Shown in pieces: positions 9,163 through 17,233 of a stretch of DNA of 64,000 nt. A program made the translations under genes and the position numbers. Within the stretch, counting starts at the first letter, position 1; each line of letters begins with the position of its first letter. This DNA comes from PALSA-243 sp049522755 (GTDB lineage: Bacteria; Acidobacteriota; Terriglobia; Bryobacterales; Bryobacteraceae), in contig JBEKNN010000009.1 of assembly GCA_049522755.1 (NCBI GenBank), forward strand, positions 6,843 to 70,842. Direction: 5' to 3'. The notes beneath the pieces are model-generated. The model saw only the letters and a program-made list of their open reading frames with translations, was not told the DNA's origin and ran no database searches.

Positions 9163-10773
9163 ATGACTTCCTTTCCTCTGAGAGATACCTCCCGCGGCGC
9201 AGGCTATACCGCAGCGATCTGCATCTCTCTACTGAGCGCTTGCAACGTCGGCCCGAAATACACTCCGCCCGCCGTTCCGCCGCCACCGGCTTTCAAAGAG
9301 GCGGCTCCTGCCGCTTATAGCTCGGCGCCGCCCGGCGCCTGGCAGCCCGCACAGCCGCAGGACGCCGTGCTCAAAGGCAAATGGTGGGAGATGTTCAATG
9401 AACCTGAGCTGAACGCGCTCGAAGATCAATTGAACATCGATAATCAGAACATCGCGCAATACTTCCAGAACTTGATGGCAGCGCGCGCGCAGGTGGGCGA
9501 GGCCCGTGCGGGCTACTATCCGACGGTCACAGTGGATCCTTCGATCACTAATAGCCGAACCAGTACGACGGGCACAACGAGTCCCATAATCGCGGCGAGC
9601 TCTGGAAGCACGGGGACTACTGGGACCACAGGGACAACCGTCACGGCGTCGACCACTAAGACCAGCATCGTCAGCGGTTTCTCCCTGCCGGTCGATGCGA
9701 CGTGGGAGCCGGACCTATGGGGCCGCATCCGCAACACGGTCCATGAGTTTCAATACGCCGCCCAGGTGAGCGCCGCGGATCTTGAAAACGAGCGTCTGGT
9801 GGAACAGGCCAGTCTCGCGGAGTATTACTTTGAGCTGCGCGGGCAAGATGCGCTGCAGGAAGTGTATAACCGCACCATTGAGGCCGATCGACAGTCGCTC
9901 GAGCTGACTCGCGCTCTGGCTGAGACGGGCATCGACAATGAGGAGGCGGTCGCTGAGGCAGAGGTAACGCTCAAAGAGGCGGAAGCGACGGGAACAGGCA
10001 TCGCGACGAACCGCGCTTTGTACGAGCATGCGATGGCGACGCTGATCGGTAAATCCGCTTCGACGTTTTCGATGCCCGTGAAGAGCCTGACTACGCCGGT
10101 TCCCGCGATCCCGGTCGGCATTCCTTCGCAGTTGCTCCAACGGCGGCCGGATATCGCAGCGGCGGAACGCACCATGGCGCAGGCCAACGCCATCATAGGA
10201 GTGGAGAAGGCGGCTTACTACCCAACGGTGAGCCTGACGGGAAGCGCAGGGCTCGAGTCGTCCAGCCTCACGAAGTTGTTTTCATTGCCCGCGCTTTTCT
10301 GGTCGCTTGGCGCTTCGGCATCCGAGATCGTCTTCGACGCCGGCCTGCGCAAAGCCACGGTAACTCAGTACACCGCGACTTACAATGCCGACGTGGCGTC
10401 CTATCGCCAAACCGTACTGACGGCGTTTCAACAGGTGGAAGACTATATTGCGACTCTGCGTGTGACCTCGGCGCAGATCATTCGTCAAAATGAAGCCATA
10501 CAGGCTGCGCAAAGATACCTGGAGATTGCCACGGCGCGGTACCAGACCGGCCTCGATCCCTATCTCGACGTGCTCACTGCGGAGAATACGCTATTGAGCG
10601 ATCAGCAGACCGTGGTGACTCTGCGCGTGAGTGAGATGCTTGCGGCAGTCGAGTTGATCCAGGCCCTTGGAGGGGGATGGGACGTCACGCAACTGCCCAC
10701 GGCGGCTCAGGTCTCATCCAAGGACGCGCCGGGCCAGGGCGCCAATGCTTCATCGAGTCACTTTGAGCCGTGA
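9163..10773 (+). CDS. Outer-membrane efflux lipoprotein (NodT/OprM family)
   Basis: Outer-membrane channel of the pump, about 536 aa. From ATG 9163 the N-terminus reads MTSFPLRDTS and ends in lipobox LLSAC with Cys27 as lipidation site, followed by NVGPKYTPP, the classic start of mature NodT-type proteins. Two repeated outer-membrane-efflux domains follow; motifs include ATWEPDLWGRIRNTV, LLQRRPDIAAAERTM and QTGLDPYLDVLTAENTLL. A Gly/Ser/Thr-rich segment at about residues 132-175 interrupts the first repeat. A GTG at 9151 is an alternative start. A short hairpin surrounds the stop codon (10765-10778). Last gene of the efflux operon. Confidence 0.9.
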   Translation: MTSFPLRDTSRGAGYTAAICISLLSACNVGPKYTPPAVPPPPAFKEAAPAAYSSAPPGAWQPAQPQDAVLKGKWWEMFNEPELNALEDQLNIDNQNIAQYFQNLMAARAQVGEARAGYYPTVTVDPSITNSRTSTTGTTSPIIAASSGSTGTTGTTGTTVTASTTKTSIVSGFSLPVDATWEPDLWGRIRNTVHEFQYAAQVSAADLENERLVEQASLAEYYFELRGQDALQEVYNRTIEADRQSLELTRALAETGIDNEEAVAEAEVTLKEAEATGTGIATNRALYEHAMATLIGKSASTFSMPVKSLTTPVPAIPVGIPSQLLQRRPDIAAAERTMAQANAIIGVEKAAYYPTVSLTGSAGLESSSLTKLFSLPALFWSLGASASEIVFDAGLRKATVTQYTATYNADVASYRQTVLTAFQQVEDYIATLRVTSAQIIRQNEAIQAAQRYLEIATARYQTGLDPYLDVLTAENTLLSDQQTVVTLRVSEMLAAVELIQALGGGWDVTQLPTAAQVSSKDAPGQGANASSSHFEP

Positions 10774-10906
10774 GGCTCCGGATTTGCGACCGGTAGTCCA
10801 GACTCAATGGCGAGCTGTTCGTGGGTTGCCATTTCTCAGTTGAATTTACAACCCCTCGAATGCATTCCTATGCATCGATCGCCGTAATGACTTCAGGAGC
10901 CAATTC

Positions 10907-11536
10907 ATGAATATTGGAATCGTCGGCGCCGGCAATGTCGGCGGAACTCTAGGCGCGCGGTGGGCGCGCAACGGACACGCCGTAGCCTTCGGCGTGCGCG
11001 ATCCCAATTCCACGGGAGCCCGCGAGCTGCTGCAGAAGGCCGGTTCCGGAACCGCGACTACTATGGCGGACGCGGCTAAATCCGCCGACGTACTGCTGGT
11101 ATCGACGCCCTGGGGCGTGACCAAACAGGTGCTCGAAGGCCTGGGCGATCTTTCCGGCAAGATCGTGATCGATGCCACCAATCCCCTCCTGCCCGATCTC
11201 TCGGGATTGTCTCTCGGAACCACCACCTCGGCGGCCGAGCAGGTGGCGCAGTGGGCATCCGGTGCGCGCGTCGTCAAAGCATTCAACACAGTCGGATTCA
11301 ACATCATGGCCGATCCTTCGTTCGGCGCCAGCCGCGCGCTGCTGTTCTATTGCGGCGACGACGCCGCCGCCAAGCAGACCGTGAAATCGCTCGCCGCCGA
11401 GCTCGGTTTCGACCCCGAAGACGCCGGCCCGCTGCGTCAGGCGCGGCTGCTCGAGCCGTTCGCCCTGCTATGGATATCCCTGGCCTATGGCCAAGGCTAC
11501 GGCCGCGAATTCGCATTTCAACTGCTACGGCGATAG
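10907..11536 (+). CDS. NADPH-dependent F420 reductase-like / NAD(P)-binding oxidoreductase
   Basis: 209-aa Rossmann-fold protein starting MNIGIVGAGNVGGTLGARWARNGHAVAFGVRDP, with the GxGxxG dinucleotide loop at residues 7-12 and an Arg after the second strand that suggests NADP(H). VLLVSTPWGVTK and IVIDATNPLLPDL belong to the coenzyme-F420-dependent NADP reductase family (Pfam F420_oxidored). ATG at 10907 is preceded by AGGAG. Many bacterial members act on unknown substrates and do not need F420, so the reaction is undetermined. Its 3' end overlaps the convergent permease gene by 12 bases. Confidence 0.8.
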   Translation: MNIGIVGAGNVGGTLGARWARNGHAVAFGVRDPNSTGARELLQKAGSGTATTMADAAKSADVLLVSTPWGVTKQVLEGLGDLSGKIVIDATNPLLPDLSGLSLGTTTSAAEQVAQWASGARVVKAFNTVGFNIMADPSFGASRALLFYCGDDAAAKQTVKSLAAELGFDPEDAGPLRQARLLEPFALLWISLAYGQGYGREFAFQLLRR

Positions 11537-12919
11537 GCGGCCGCGGCGGCGGTAAACCCATACGCCAATCGCATTGGTCGCGACTACCGCGCCCGCCACC
11601 TTGGCTCCAAACACCGCCGGGTGCGCGACGTCAAGAATGGGCACAACGTCGAAACCCACCGCGAGCACGGTAACCGCAGCCGCGGCGCAGGCCGATACGC
11701 GCAGCCAGGCCGGCGCCTTGCCGCGCAGCACCACCGCAAACATGGCGAGATAGTAAAGCCCGCTGCAAGCAAAACCCGCAGCCATCAATATCTGATTGGC
11801 CTCCTGTTCGCCGACTTGAAACAGGCTGGCGGCGCCGAGCACGATGCAAATCGCCACCACCACCGCGATGGACCGCACCGGCGTGCGGAACCGCGGATGC
11901 AGCGCGCTGAACCGCGCGGGCAAGAGGCCATCCCATCCGGCCACCATCGGCAAACGAGACACTTGCGCCACGCACGCCACGGTCTGCGTGAAATACGCGA
12001 AGAGCAGCGCCAGAATCGCGCCGCTGCCAAGCGCGGACGCCAGCGCCGAGGAATGCAGCGCCTCGCCCAGTATCTGCGAAACCGGCGCGATCAGATCGAT
12101 TCGGTCGCGCGGCACATAGGCGAGCATGGCGCAGGTGCCCAGGATATAGAGCAGCGCGATGCCCGGCGCGGCGATCCACACCGAGCGCGCGATGTTGCGC
12201 TCGGGCGTGTGGCATTCCCCGGCGAAGATGGCGGCCTGCTCAAAGCCGCTCAGCGCGTTGAACGCCATCTTGGAAAACAGGTTGACGGTGAAGAGCGTCA
12301 TTGCCGGCCAGGTGAACGCGAGCACCGGCTGCGCCATGGGGACGCCGCGCAGCGCGCGCCAGGCGAACAGCGCAATCACCAGCAGATAGAGGCCGATGAT
12401 GAGCGCGCCGCCCGCGCCGGTGATCCAACGCGCCAGGTGAAGGCCGCGGATATTGATCGCGAGCACGAGGGCGAAGAAAGCGATGTTGATGGCAATCAGC
12501 AGCGGCTTGTTGCCGTTCATCCAGTCGTAGCGCGGGCCCAGAAGGTAGGCGACGCTGTTTGCCACCACCGAGCCGCTGTTGGCGTAATAGAAGATCAGGA
12601 AGAAGGCGTAATTCCAGCCCGCCTGAAACCCGGCGGGCGGCGAGATGCCGATCTTGACCCATTGATAGACGCCGCCTTCGAGCGGCATGCGCCGGCTGAG
12701 ATAGATCACCGTGCCGGCCAGCGGCAGGAAGAACAGCGGAATCGCCAGCAGCCAGAGCACCACGTGCGCGCCGCCGGCCTTGGCCGCATAGCCGATCCAC
12801 GGCAGCCCGACGATGAGCAGCGCCTGAAGCAGCACCAGGTCGCCGAGGCGCAGCTCGCGGGTCAGCGAAGCGCTGCGGGCTTGGGTGCGGGCTATCTCCT
12901 CGCGGCCGTCGGCGAGCAT
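11525..12919 (-). CDS. APC superfamily amino-acid permease
   Basis: Polytopic inner-membrane transporter of about 464 aa with roughly 12 hydrophobic helices. Typical APC features are the first helix LVLLQALLIVGLPWIGYAAK, the RRMPLEGGVYQWVKIGI segment, FNALSGFEQAAIFAGECHTPERNIARSVW and a Pro/Arg-containing loop LPARFSALHPRFRTPVRSI. These match amino acid/polyamine/organocation permeases, probably an importer or exchanger; substrate unknown. I start at ATG 12919, where the N-terminal tail is short and polar; an in-frame ATG at 12976 would add 19 residues. Divergent from the isomerase gene at 13006, convergent with the oxidoreductase. Confidence 0.82.
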   Translation of the reverse strand: MLADGREEIARTQARSASLTRELRLGDLVLLQALLIVGLPWIGYAAKAGGAHVVLWLLAIPLFFLPLAGTVIYLSRRMPLEGGVYQWVKIGISPPAGFQAGWNYAFFLIFYYANSGSVVANSVAYLLGPRYDWMNGNKPLLIAINIAFFALVLAINIRGLHLARWITGAGGALIIGLYLLVIALFAWRALRGVPMAQPVLAFTWPAMTLFTVNLFSKMAFNALSGFEQAAIFAGECHTPERNIARSVWIAAPGIALLYILGTCAMLAYVPRDRIDLIAPVSQILGEALHSSALASALGSGAILALLFAYFTQTVACVAQVSRLPMVAGWDGLLPARFSALHPRFRTPVRSIAVVVAICIVLGAASLFQVGEQEANQILMAAGFACSGLYYLAMFAVVLRGKAPAWLRVSACAAAAVTVLAVGFDVVPILDVAHPAVFGAKVAGAVVATNAIGVWVYRRRGRLSP

Positions 12920-13005
12920 TGAAGGGGAAAGGGTAACATAGTCCGGCCCCAGGGTCCCGGGTATCCCTGCTTGCAACCGGCGCCATTCCGCAGTATCTTC
13001 GTCTC

Positions 13006-13959
13006 GTGACCGTTACTCGCCGAAGCATCCTCACCACTATCGCCGCCACCGCGGCCGTTCAAGCCCAGCGGAACCGCCCGCCCAGTTGGAAACCGAAACT
13101 TGGGACGCTGGGCAATTACACCGAGGCCAATGTCGATTTCACCAAGGCCGAAGGCTTCACCAGCATGGAGCTTCGTCTCGACCCGATGAAGCAAGACGAC
13201 GCCGCGCTAGCCGCCATCAAGGACAAGATGCAGCGCTCCGGCCTCTACTTCTCATCGCTCGCCTGCGATGGAAACCACATCGATCCGGATCCGGCCAAGC
13301 GCGCCCGGCAAATCCAGATCGCGCGGAAAGCCATCGAAGTCTGCGGCAAGCTCGGCATCCCGGCCATCGCCGGCCAATCCGGCAAGATCGTCGGCCAGTC
13401 GCTCCAGCAGCAGGTGGACGAAGTGGTCAAGGTCTACACCGAAAACTATTTTCCGCTGTGCGAGCAGTACAAAGTGAAAATTCTCTGGGAACCGTATGCG
13501 GGCGGTCCGAACATCGGTACCGGCCCCGTGGGTTGGGAGGCGCTATTCAAAGCGTTCCACGACAGCCCCAACGTCGGCCTGCAATTCGACCCCTCGCACC
13601 TGGTGTGGCAAATGATGGACCCGGTGCAGGCCGCGCGCGATTTCGTCGGCAAGATCTACGACGTGCATCTCAAGGACACCGAAATCCTCTGGCATATCCT
13701 GCGCCGCACGGGCATTGAGCCGGTCGATAACTCGCGCTGGTGGCGCTTCCGCGTGCCCGGCTATGGGTCGGTGGATTGGAAGGGCTTCTTCTCGGTGCTC
13801 GCCGAAGCCGGATATCAAGGCGCCATGAATATCGAAAATGAGGACCCGTTCTACGGGCCTTCCTACGATCAGCAGGGGAATTTCACGGACAGCTTCAAGC
13901 GCGGCTTCCGCCAGGCCCACGAATTCCTGAAGACGCTGATCCCGCCGGTAGAAGGCTGA
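13006..13959 (+). CDS. Sugar phosphate isomerase/epimerase family protein with Tat-like signal
   Basis: 317-aa xylose-isomerase-like TIM barrel. The N-terminus MTVTRRSILTTIAATAAVQAQ carries an RR motif followed by a hydrophobic run, so Tat export is likely. Barrel features include LWEPYAGGPNIG, VGLQFDPSHLVWQMMDPVQA, YDVHLKDTEI and a C-terminal GYQGAMNIENEDPF segment, whose Glu, Asp and His residues resemble the divalent metal site of the AP_endonuc_2 family. Exported members are frequent in acidobacteria and planctomycetes, mostly uncharacterised. GTG start at 13006; no strong ribosome binding site seen. Confidence 0.8.
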   Translation: MTVTRRSILTTIAATAAVQAQRNRPPSWKPKLGTLGNYTEANVDFTKAEGFTSMELRLDPMKQDDAALAAIKDKMQRSGLYFSSLACDGNHIDPDPAKRARQIQIARKAIEVCGKLGIPAIAGQSGKIVGQSLQQQVDEVVKVYTENYFPLCEQYKVKILWEPYAGGPNIGTGPVGWEALFKAFHDSPNVGLQFDPSHLVWQMMDPVQAARDFVGKIYDVHLKDTEILWHILRRTGIEPVDNSRWWRFRVPGYGSVDWKGFFSVLAEAGYQGAMNIENEDPFYGPSYDQQGNFTDSFKRGFRQAHEFLKTLIPPVEG

Positions 13960-14046
13960 CGGCGCGGGCGATTCGATCGGCTCGTAGTACCTGACGGGTG
14001 CACTTTTCAGGCGCTTGGCCTCTTGCGCATAGTAGAATCGGTGGGT

Positions 14047-15720
14047 ATGCGACGTATCTCCGTTCTGTTCTTGGGGCTTTTGGCTATCCTGCCAAGCGCC
14101 ATTCCAACGTGGGCCGCGCAGCCGGTGCGCGCCCGCCACGGCATGGTGGTATCGCGCGAAACCCACGCCACCCAAGCCGGCTTGAAGGTACTGGAATCCG
14201 GCGGCAATGCCGTCGATGCCGCGGTTGCGGTGGGCTTCGCGCTCGCGGTGACCCACTCCAGCGCCGGGAACCTCGGCGGCGGCGGATTCATGCTGGTGCG
14301 CCTGGCCGACGGCCGGACCGCCTTTATCGATTTCCGCGAGCGCGCGCCGGAATCGGCCACGCACGATATGTATCTCGACGCCAACGGCAAGCTGACGCGC
14401 GACAGCATCACTGGATATCGCGCGTCGGGAGTTCCGGGAACGGTCGCGGGCCTGGAATACGCGTCGAAGCATTTCGGCAAGCGGCCTTGGGCCGAGCTGG
14501 TGCAGCCGGCGATCGAGCTCGCGGCCAAGGGGTTTCCGCTTTCCTATGCGCAAGCCAACGGACTGCGCGGCGGCGGGTTGAACGCCTTCCCCGAATCGAA
14601 ACGCATCTTTCAGCGCGATGGTAATTACTACGAGCCCGGCGATATCTTCGTGCAGCCCGATCTGGCGAAGACGCTCTCGCGGATCGCACAATCGGGCAGC
14701 CAGGATTTCTACCACGGCGAGACCGCGCATCTGCTGGCGGCCGATATGCAAGCGCACAACGGCACGATTACGCTCGCCGATCTGGAAGCTTACAAGGCCA
14801 TCGAGCGCAAGCCGCTGACGGGCAAGTATCGCGGCTATGACATTGTGACCGCGCCGCCGCCGAGCTCGGGCGGGGTGGGCATTCTGCAGATGCTGGGAGT
14901 GCTGGAAGGCACGGGCTATGAAAAGGGCGGCGCCGGGTCGGCGGAGGTGGTGCACTATATGACTGAGGCGATGCGCCGCTTCTTCGCGGACCGCAACCAG
15001 TGGATGGGCGATCCCGATTTCGTGAAGGTGCCGGTGGCGGGGATGCTGAACCCCGAGTACATCAAGAAGCTGCGCGCTTCGATCGACCCGGTGCGCGCCA
15101 CGCCCAGCAGCGAGGTGAAGGCGGGCGTGTTCACGGGGCGCGAATCGTTCGAGACCACGCACTTCACCGTGGCCGACGACGAAGGCAACATCGCCTCGAT
15201 GACCTACACGCTGAACGGCGGATACGGCAGCAAGGTGACGGCGACGGGCTTGGGATTCCTGCTCAACAATGAGATGGACGACTTCATGGCGAAACCGGGC
15301 GAGGCGAATATGTTCGGGCTGGTGCAGGGCGAGGCCAACGCCATCGCCCCGCACAAGACGCCGCTTTCGGCGATGACTCCCACCATCGTATTGAAGGACG
15401 GCAAGCCTTTCCTGGCGCTGGGTTCGCCGGGCGGGCCCACCATCATCAACAGCGTGCTCGAAGTCATGGTCAATATAATCGACTTCAACATGAACGTGCA
15501 GGATGCGGTGAACTGGCCGCGCTTCCATCACCAGAACCTGCCGGACGACGTGCGCGTGGAGCCTGGCTATTCGCCCGATACCGTGGCGATTCTGGAAAAG
15601 AACGGTTACACTGTGCGGCGGGTTGGCGCGCAGGGAGAAGTGGCGGCGATTCGGTTCAATAATGGATGGCTGGAAGGCGCGGCCGATCCGCGCACGGAAG
15701 GCACGGCGGCCGGCCGCTAA
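14047..15720 (+). CDS. ggt: Gamma-glutamyltransferase (exported)
   Basis: 557-aa N-terminal-nucleophile enzyme that cleaves or transfers the gamma-glutamyl group of glutathione and related peptides in the periplasm. The signal peptide MRRISVLFLGLLAILPSAIPTWAAQ is followed by the large-subunit motif SGGNAVDAAVAVGFALAV and FRERAP. The autoprocessing site is the TTHF of ESFETTHFTVAD, with Thr370 the expected new N-terminus and nucleophile, followed by the small-subunit motifs NIASMTYTLNGGYGS and LALGSPGGPTIIN. Length and both subunits are complete. Upstream in-frame TTG (14023) and GTG (14041) codons are alternative starts, but ATG 14047 places the signal peptide properly. Confidence 0.93.
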   Translation: MRRISVLFLGLLAILPSAIPTWAAQPVRARHGMVVSRETHATQAGLKVLESGGNAVDAAVAVGFALAVTHSSAGNLGGGGFMLVRLADGRTAFIDFRERAPESATHDMYLDANGKLTRDSITGYRASGVPGTVAGLEYASKHFGKRPWAELVQPAIELAAKGFPLSYAQANGLRGGGLNAFPESKRIFQRDGNYYEPGDIFVQPDLAKTLSRIAQSGSQDFYHGETAHLLAADMQAHNGTITLADLEAYKAIERKPLTGKYRGYDIVTAPPPSSGGVGILQMLGVLEGTGYEKGGAGSAEVVHYMTEAMRRFFADRNQWMGDPDFVKVPVAGMLNPEYIKKLRASIDPVRATPSSEVKAGVFTGRESFETTHFTVADDEGNIASMTYTLNGGYGSKVTATGLGFLLNNEMDDFMAKPGEANMFGLVQGEANAIAPHKTPLSAMTPTIVLKDGKPFLALGSPGGPTIINSVLEVMVNIIDFNMNVQDAVNWPRFHHQNLPDDVRVEPGYSPDTVAILEKNGYTVRRVGAQGEVAAIRFNNGWLEGAADPRTEGTAAGR

Positions 15721-15739
15721 GGCGGGGCGCTAACTGGGA

Positions 15740-16585
15740 ATGACCCCGCGAATGAATCACGTACTCTCGACGCACCTCTTCGTCAACCAGCGCCTGACCG
15801 TGGCGATGCTGAACCGCATCCAGCAGGCCGGCATTCCGGCCGTGGAGATTTTCTGCGCGCGGCAGCACCTGGATTATCGCAACAAGGCGCAAGTGGCCGA
15901 GCTGGGCCATTGGTTCCGCGACTCCGATCTGAAACTGCACTCGCTGCATTCGCCGATGTACACCGATGAGATCTGGGGACGCTCGGGGCCGCATACGGTG
16001 GTCACCATCACGGAGCCCGTGAAGTCGCAGCGACTGCAATGGGTGGATGAGATCAAGCGCGCACTCGAGACTGCCGAGACCGTTCCCTTCCGCTATTTGA
16101 TCCAGCATATCGGCGTCAGCGGCGAAGAGTTCGACATGTATAAGGTGGACGCGGCTTTTTGCGCGCTGGAAGAGCTGAGTCTGTTCGCACGCCAGCGCGG
16201 CGTGGAGATACTGCTCGAGAACATTCCTAACGACCTTTCGAGCGCCGAGCGGCTGCTGCTGTTCGAAGAGTTGACGCACATCGGGTTGAACTACGTGCTC
16301 GACACGGGCCACGCCAACATGAACGAGGGCGTGGAAGCCGCTTACAACCTGATGAAGGGGCGCATACGCTCGACGCATATCCACGACAATAACGGCACGG
16401 ACGATAAGCATCTGTTCCCGTTCCTGAGCGAGGGCGGCACCATCGATTGGAAGAAGGGGATGGAGCTGCTGCGCAGCCGGGAGGACCAATATCCCCTGCT
16501 GCTGGAGTTGAAGGAGCAGCCGGAATATGCGGCAAATTCGCTGGATGCGGCGCTGCGAGTCTTCGATAAGTTGGAGGAGCAGTAG
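15740..16585 (+). CDS. Sugar phosphate isomerase/epimerase family protein (cytoplasmic)
   Basis: 281-aa TIM-barrel protein of the AP_endonuc_2/xylose-isomerase-like family. The strands carry conserved acidic and His residues: IPAVEIFCARQHLDY near the start, LHSLHSPMY, ILLENIPND, LNYVLDTGHANM, STHIHDNNGTDDKHLFPFLSEGGTIDW and LLLELKEQPEY. The last ones form a likely metal-binding site. No signal peptide, unlike the related protein at 13006. Only 20 bases follow the ggt stop, so it may be cotranscribed with ggt. Either ATG 15740 or ATG 15752 could be the start. Substrate unknown. Confidence 0.78.
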   Translation: MTPRMNHVLSTHLFVNQRLTVAMLNRIQQAGIPAVEIFCARQHLDYRNKAQVAELGHWFRDSDLKLHSLHSPMYTDEIWGRSGPHTVVTITEPVKSQRLQWVDEIKRALETAETVPFRYLIQHIGVSGEEFDMYKVDAAFCALEELSLFARQRGVEILLENIPNDLSSAERLLLFEELTHIGLNYVLDTGHANMNEGVEAAYNLMKGRIRSTHIHDNNGTDDKHLFPFLSEGGTIDWKKGMELLRSREDQYPLLLELKEQPEYAANSLDAALRVFDKLEEQ

Positions 16586-16654
16586 GCGGAGGCAACGGCG
16601 GCTGTCATCCGGGTTTTCATCCCGCGAGGCCGCCGCGGCAATCGCATGGGCAAG

Positions 16655-17233
16655 CTAGCGATGCATGGGAGCGGCGCTGGCGCTGGCGCTATCCAGCGCG
16701 AGGTTCAACTGCAGCACGTTGACTCGCGGTTCGCCGAACAGGCCTAGCTGCCGGCCTTCAGTGTGCGCGGCAATCAGTTGCCGCACCGTATCGGTGGACA
16801 GGCCGCGCGCCCCGGCCACCCGGCCAGCCTGGGCTTCCGCCGCGGCGGGGCTGATGTGGGGATCGAGCCCGCTGGCGGAAGCCGTGACGATATCGGCCGG
16901 AATCGGACCGGTGAACGTGGGGTTCTCCGCCCGAAACTTCGCCGCATCCCCTTGGACGCGGTCAATCAGCTTTTGGTTGGTGGGCCCATAATTCGATCCG
17001 CCTGACGCAAGGCCGTCATACGCGTCAGGCCTGCCGTGGAAGTATTCCGGCCGCGTGAACTTTTGGCCGATCAATTCCGAGCCGATAGTCTTGCCATTCG
17101 CTTCGATCAAGCTTCCGGCAGCCTGGCGCGGAAAGAACACCTTCGCCAAACCCGTCACCAACAGCGGGTAGAGCACGCCCGTCAGCACCGTCAAGACAAT
17201 GGTCGCTTTCACTGCAATCAGTAGTTGTTTCAT
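16655..17233 (-). CDS. kdpC: K+-transporting ATPase subunit C
   Basis: 192-aa KdpC, the single-span subunit that stabilises the high-affinity potassium pump. It has one N-terminal membrane helix (VKATIVLTVLTGVLYPLLVTGLAKVFF) and the family motifs LIGQKFTRPEYFHGRPDAYDGLASGGSNYGPTN, DIVTASASGLDPHISPAAAEAQ and NVLQLNLALD. Starts within the kdpB stop (ATGA overlap). Last gene of the operon; no kdpD or kdpE sensor pair follows, the next gene being convergent. Confidence 0.95.
   Translation of the reverse strand: MKQLLIAVKATIVLTVLTGVLYPLLVTGLAKVFFPRQAAGSLIEANGKTIGSELIGQKFTRPEYFHGRPDAYDGLASGGSNYGPTNQKLIDRVQGDAAKFRAENPTFTGPIPADIVTASASGLDPHISPAAAEAQAGRVAGARGLSTDTVRQLIAAHTEGRQLGLFGEPRVNVLQLNLALDSASASAAPMHR

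Noticed and set aside
11621..12922. 433-codon open frame on the plus strand
   Set aside because: Antisense to the amino-acid permease; His/Arg-rich product without domains. Arises from GC-rich third positions.
13543..15531. 662-codon open frame on the minus strand
   Set aside because: Antisense to the isomerase and ggt genes, both clearly coding; composition is biased and no family is recognisable.
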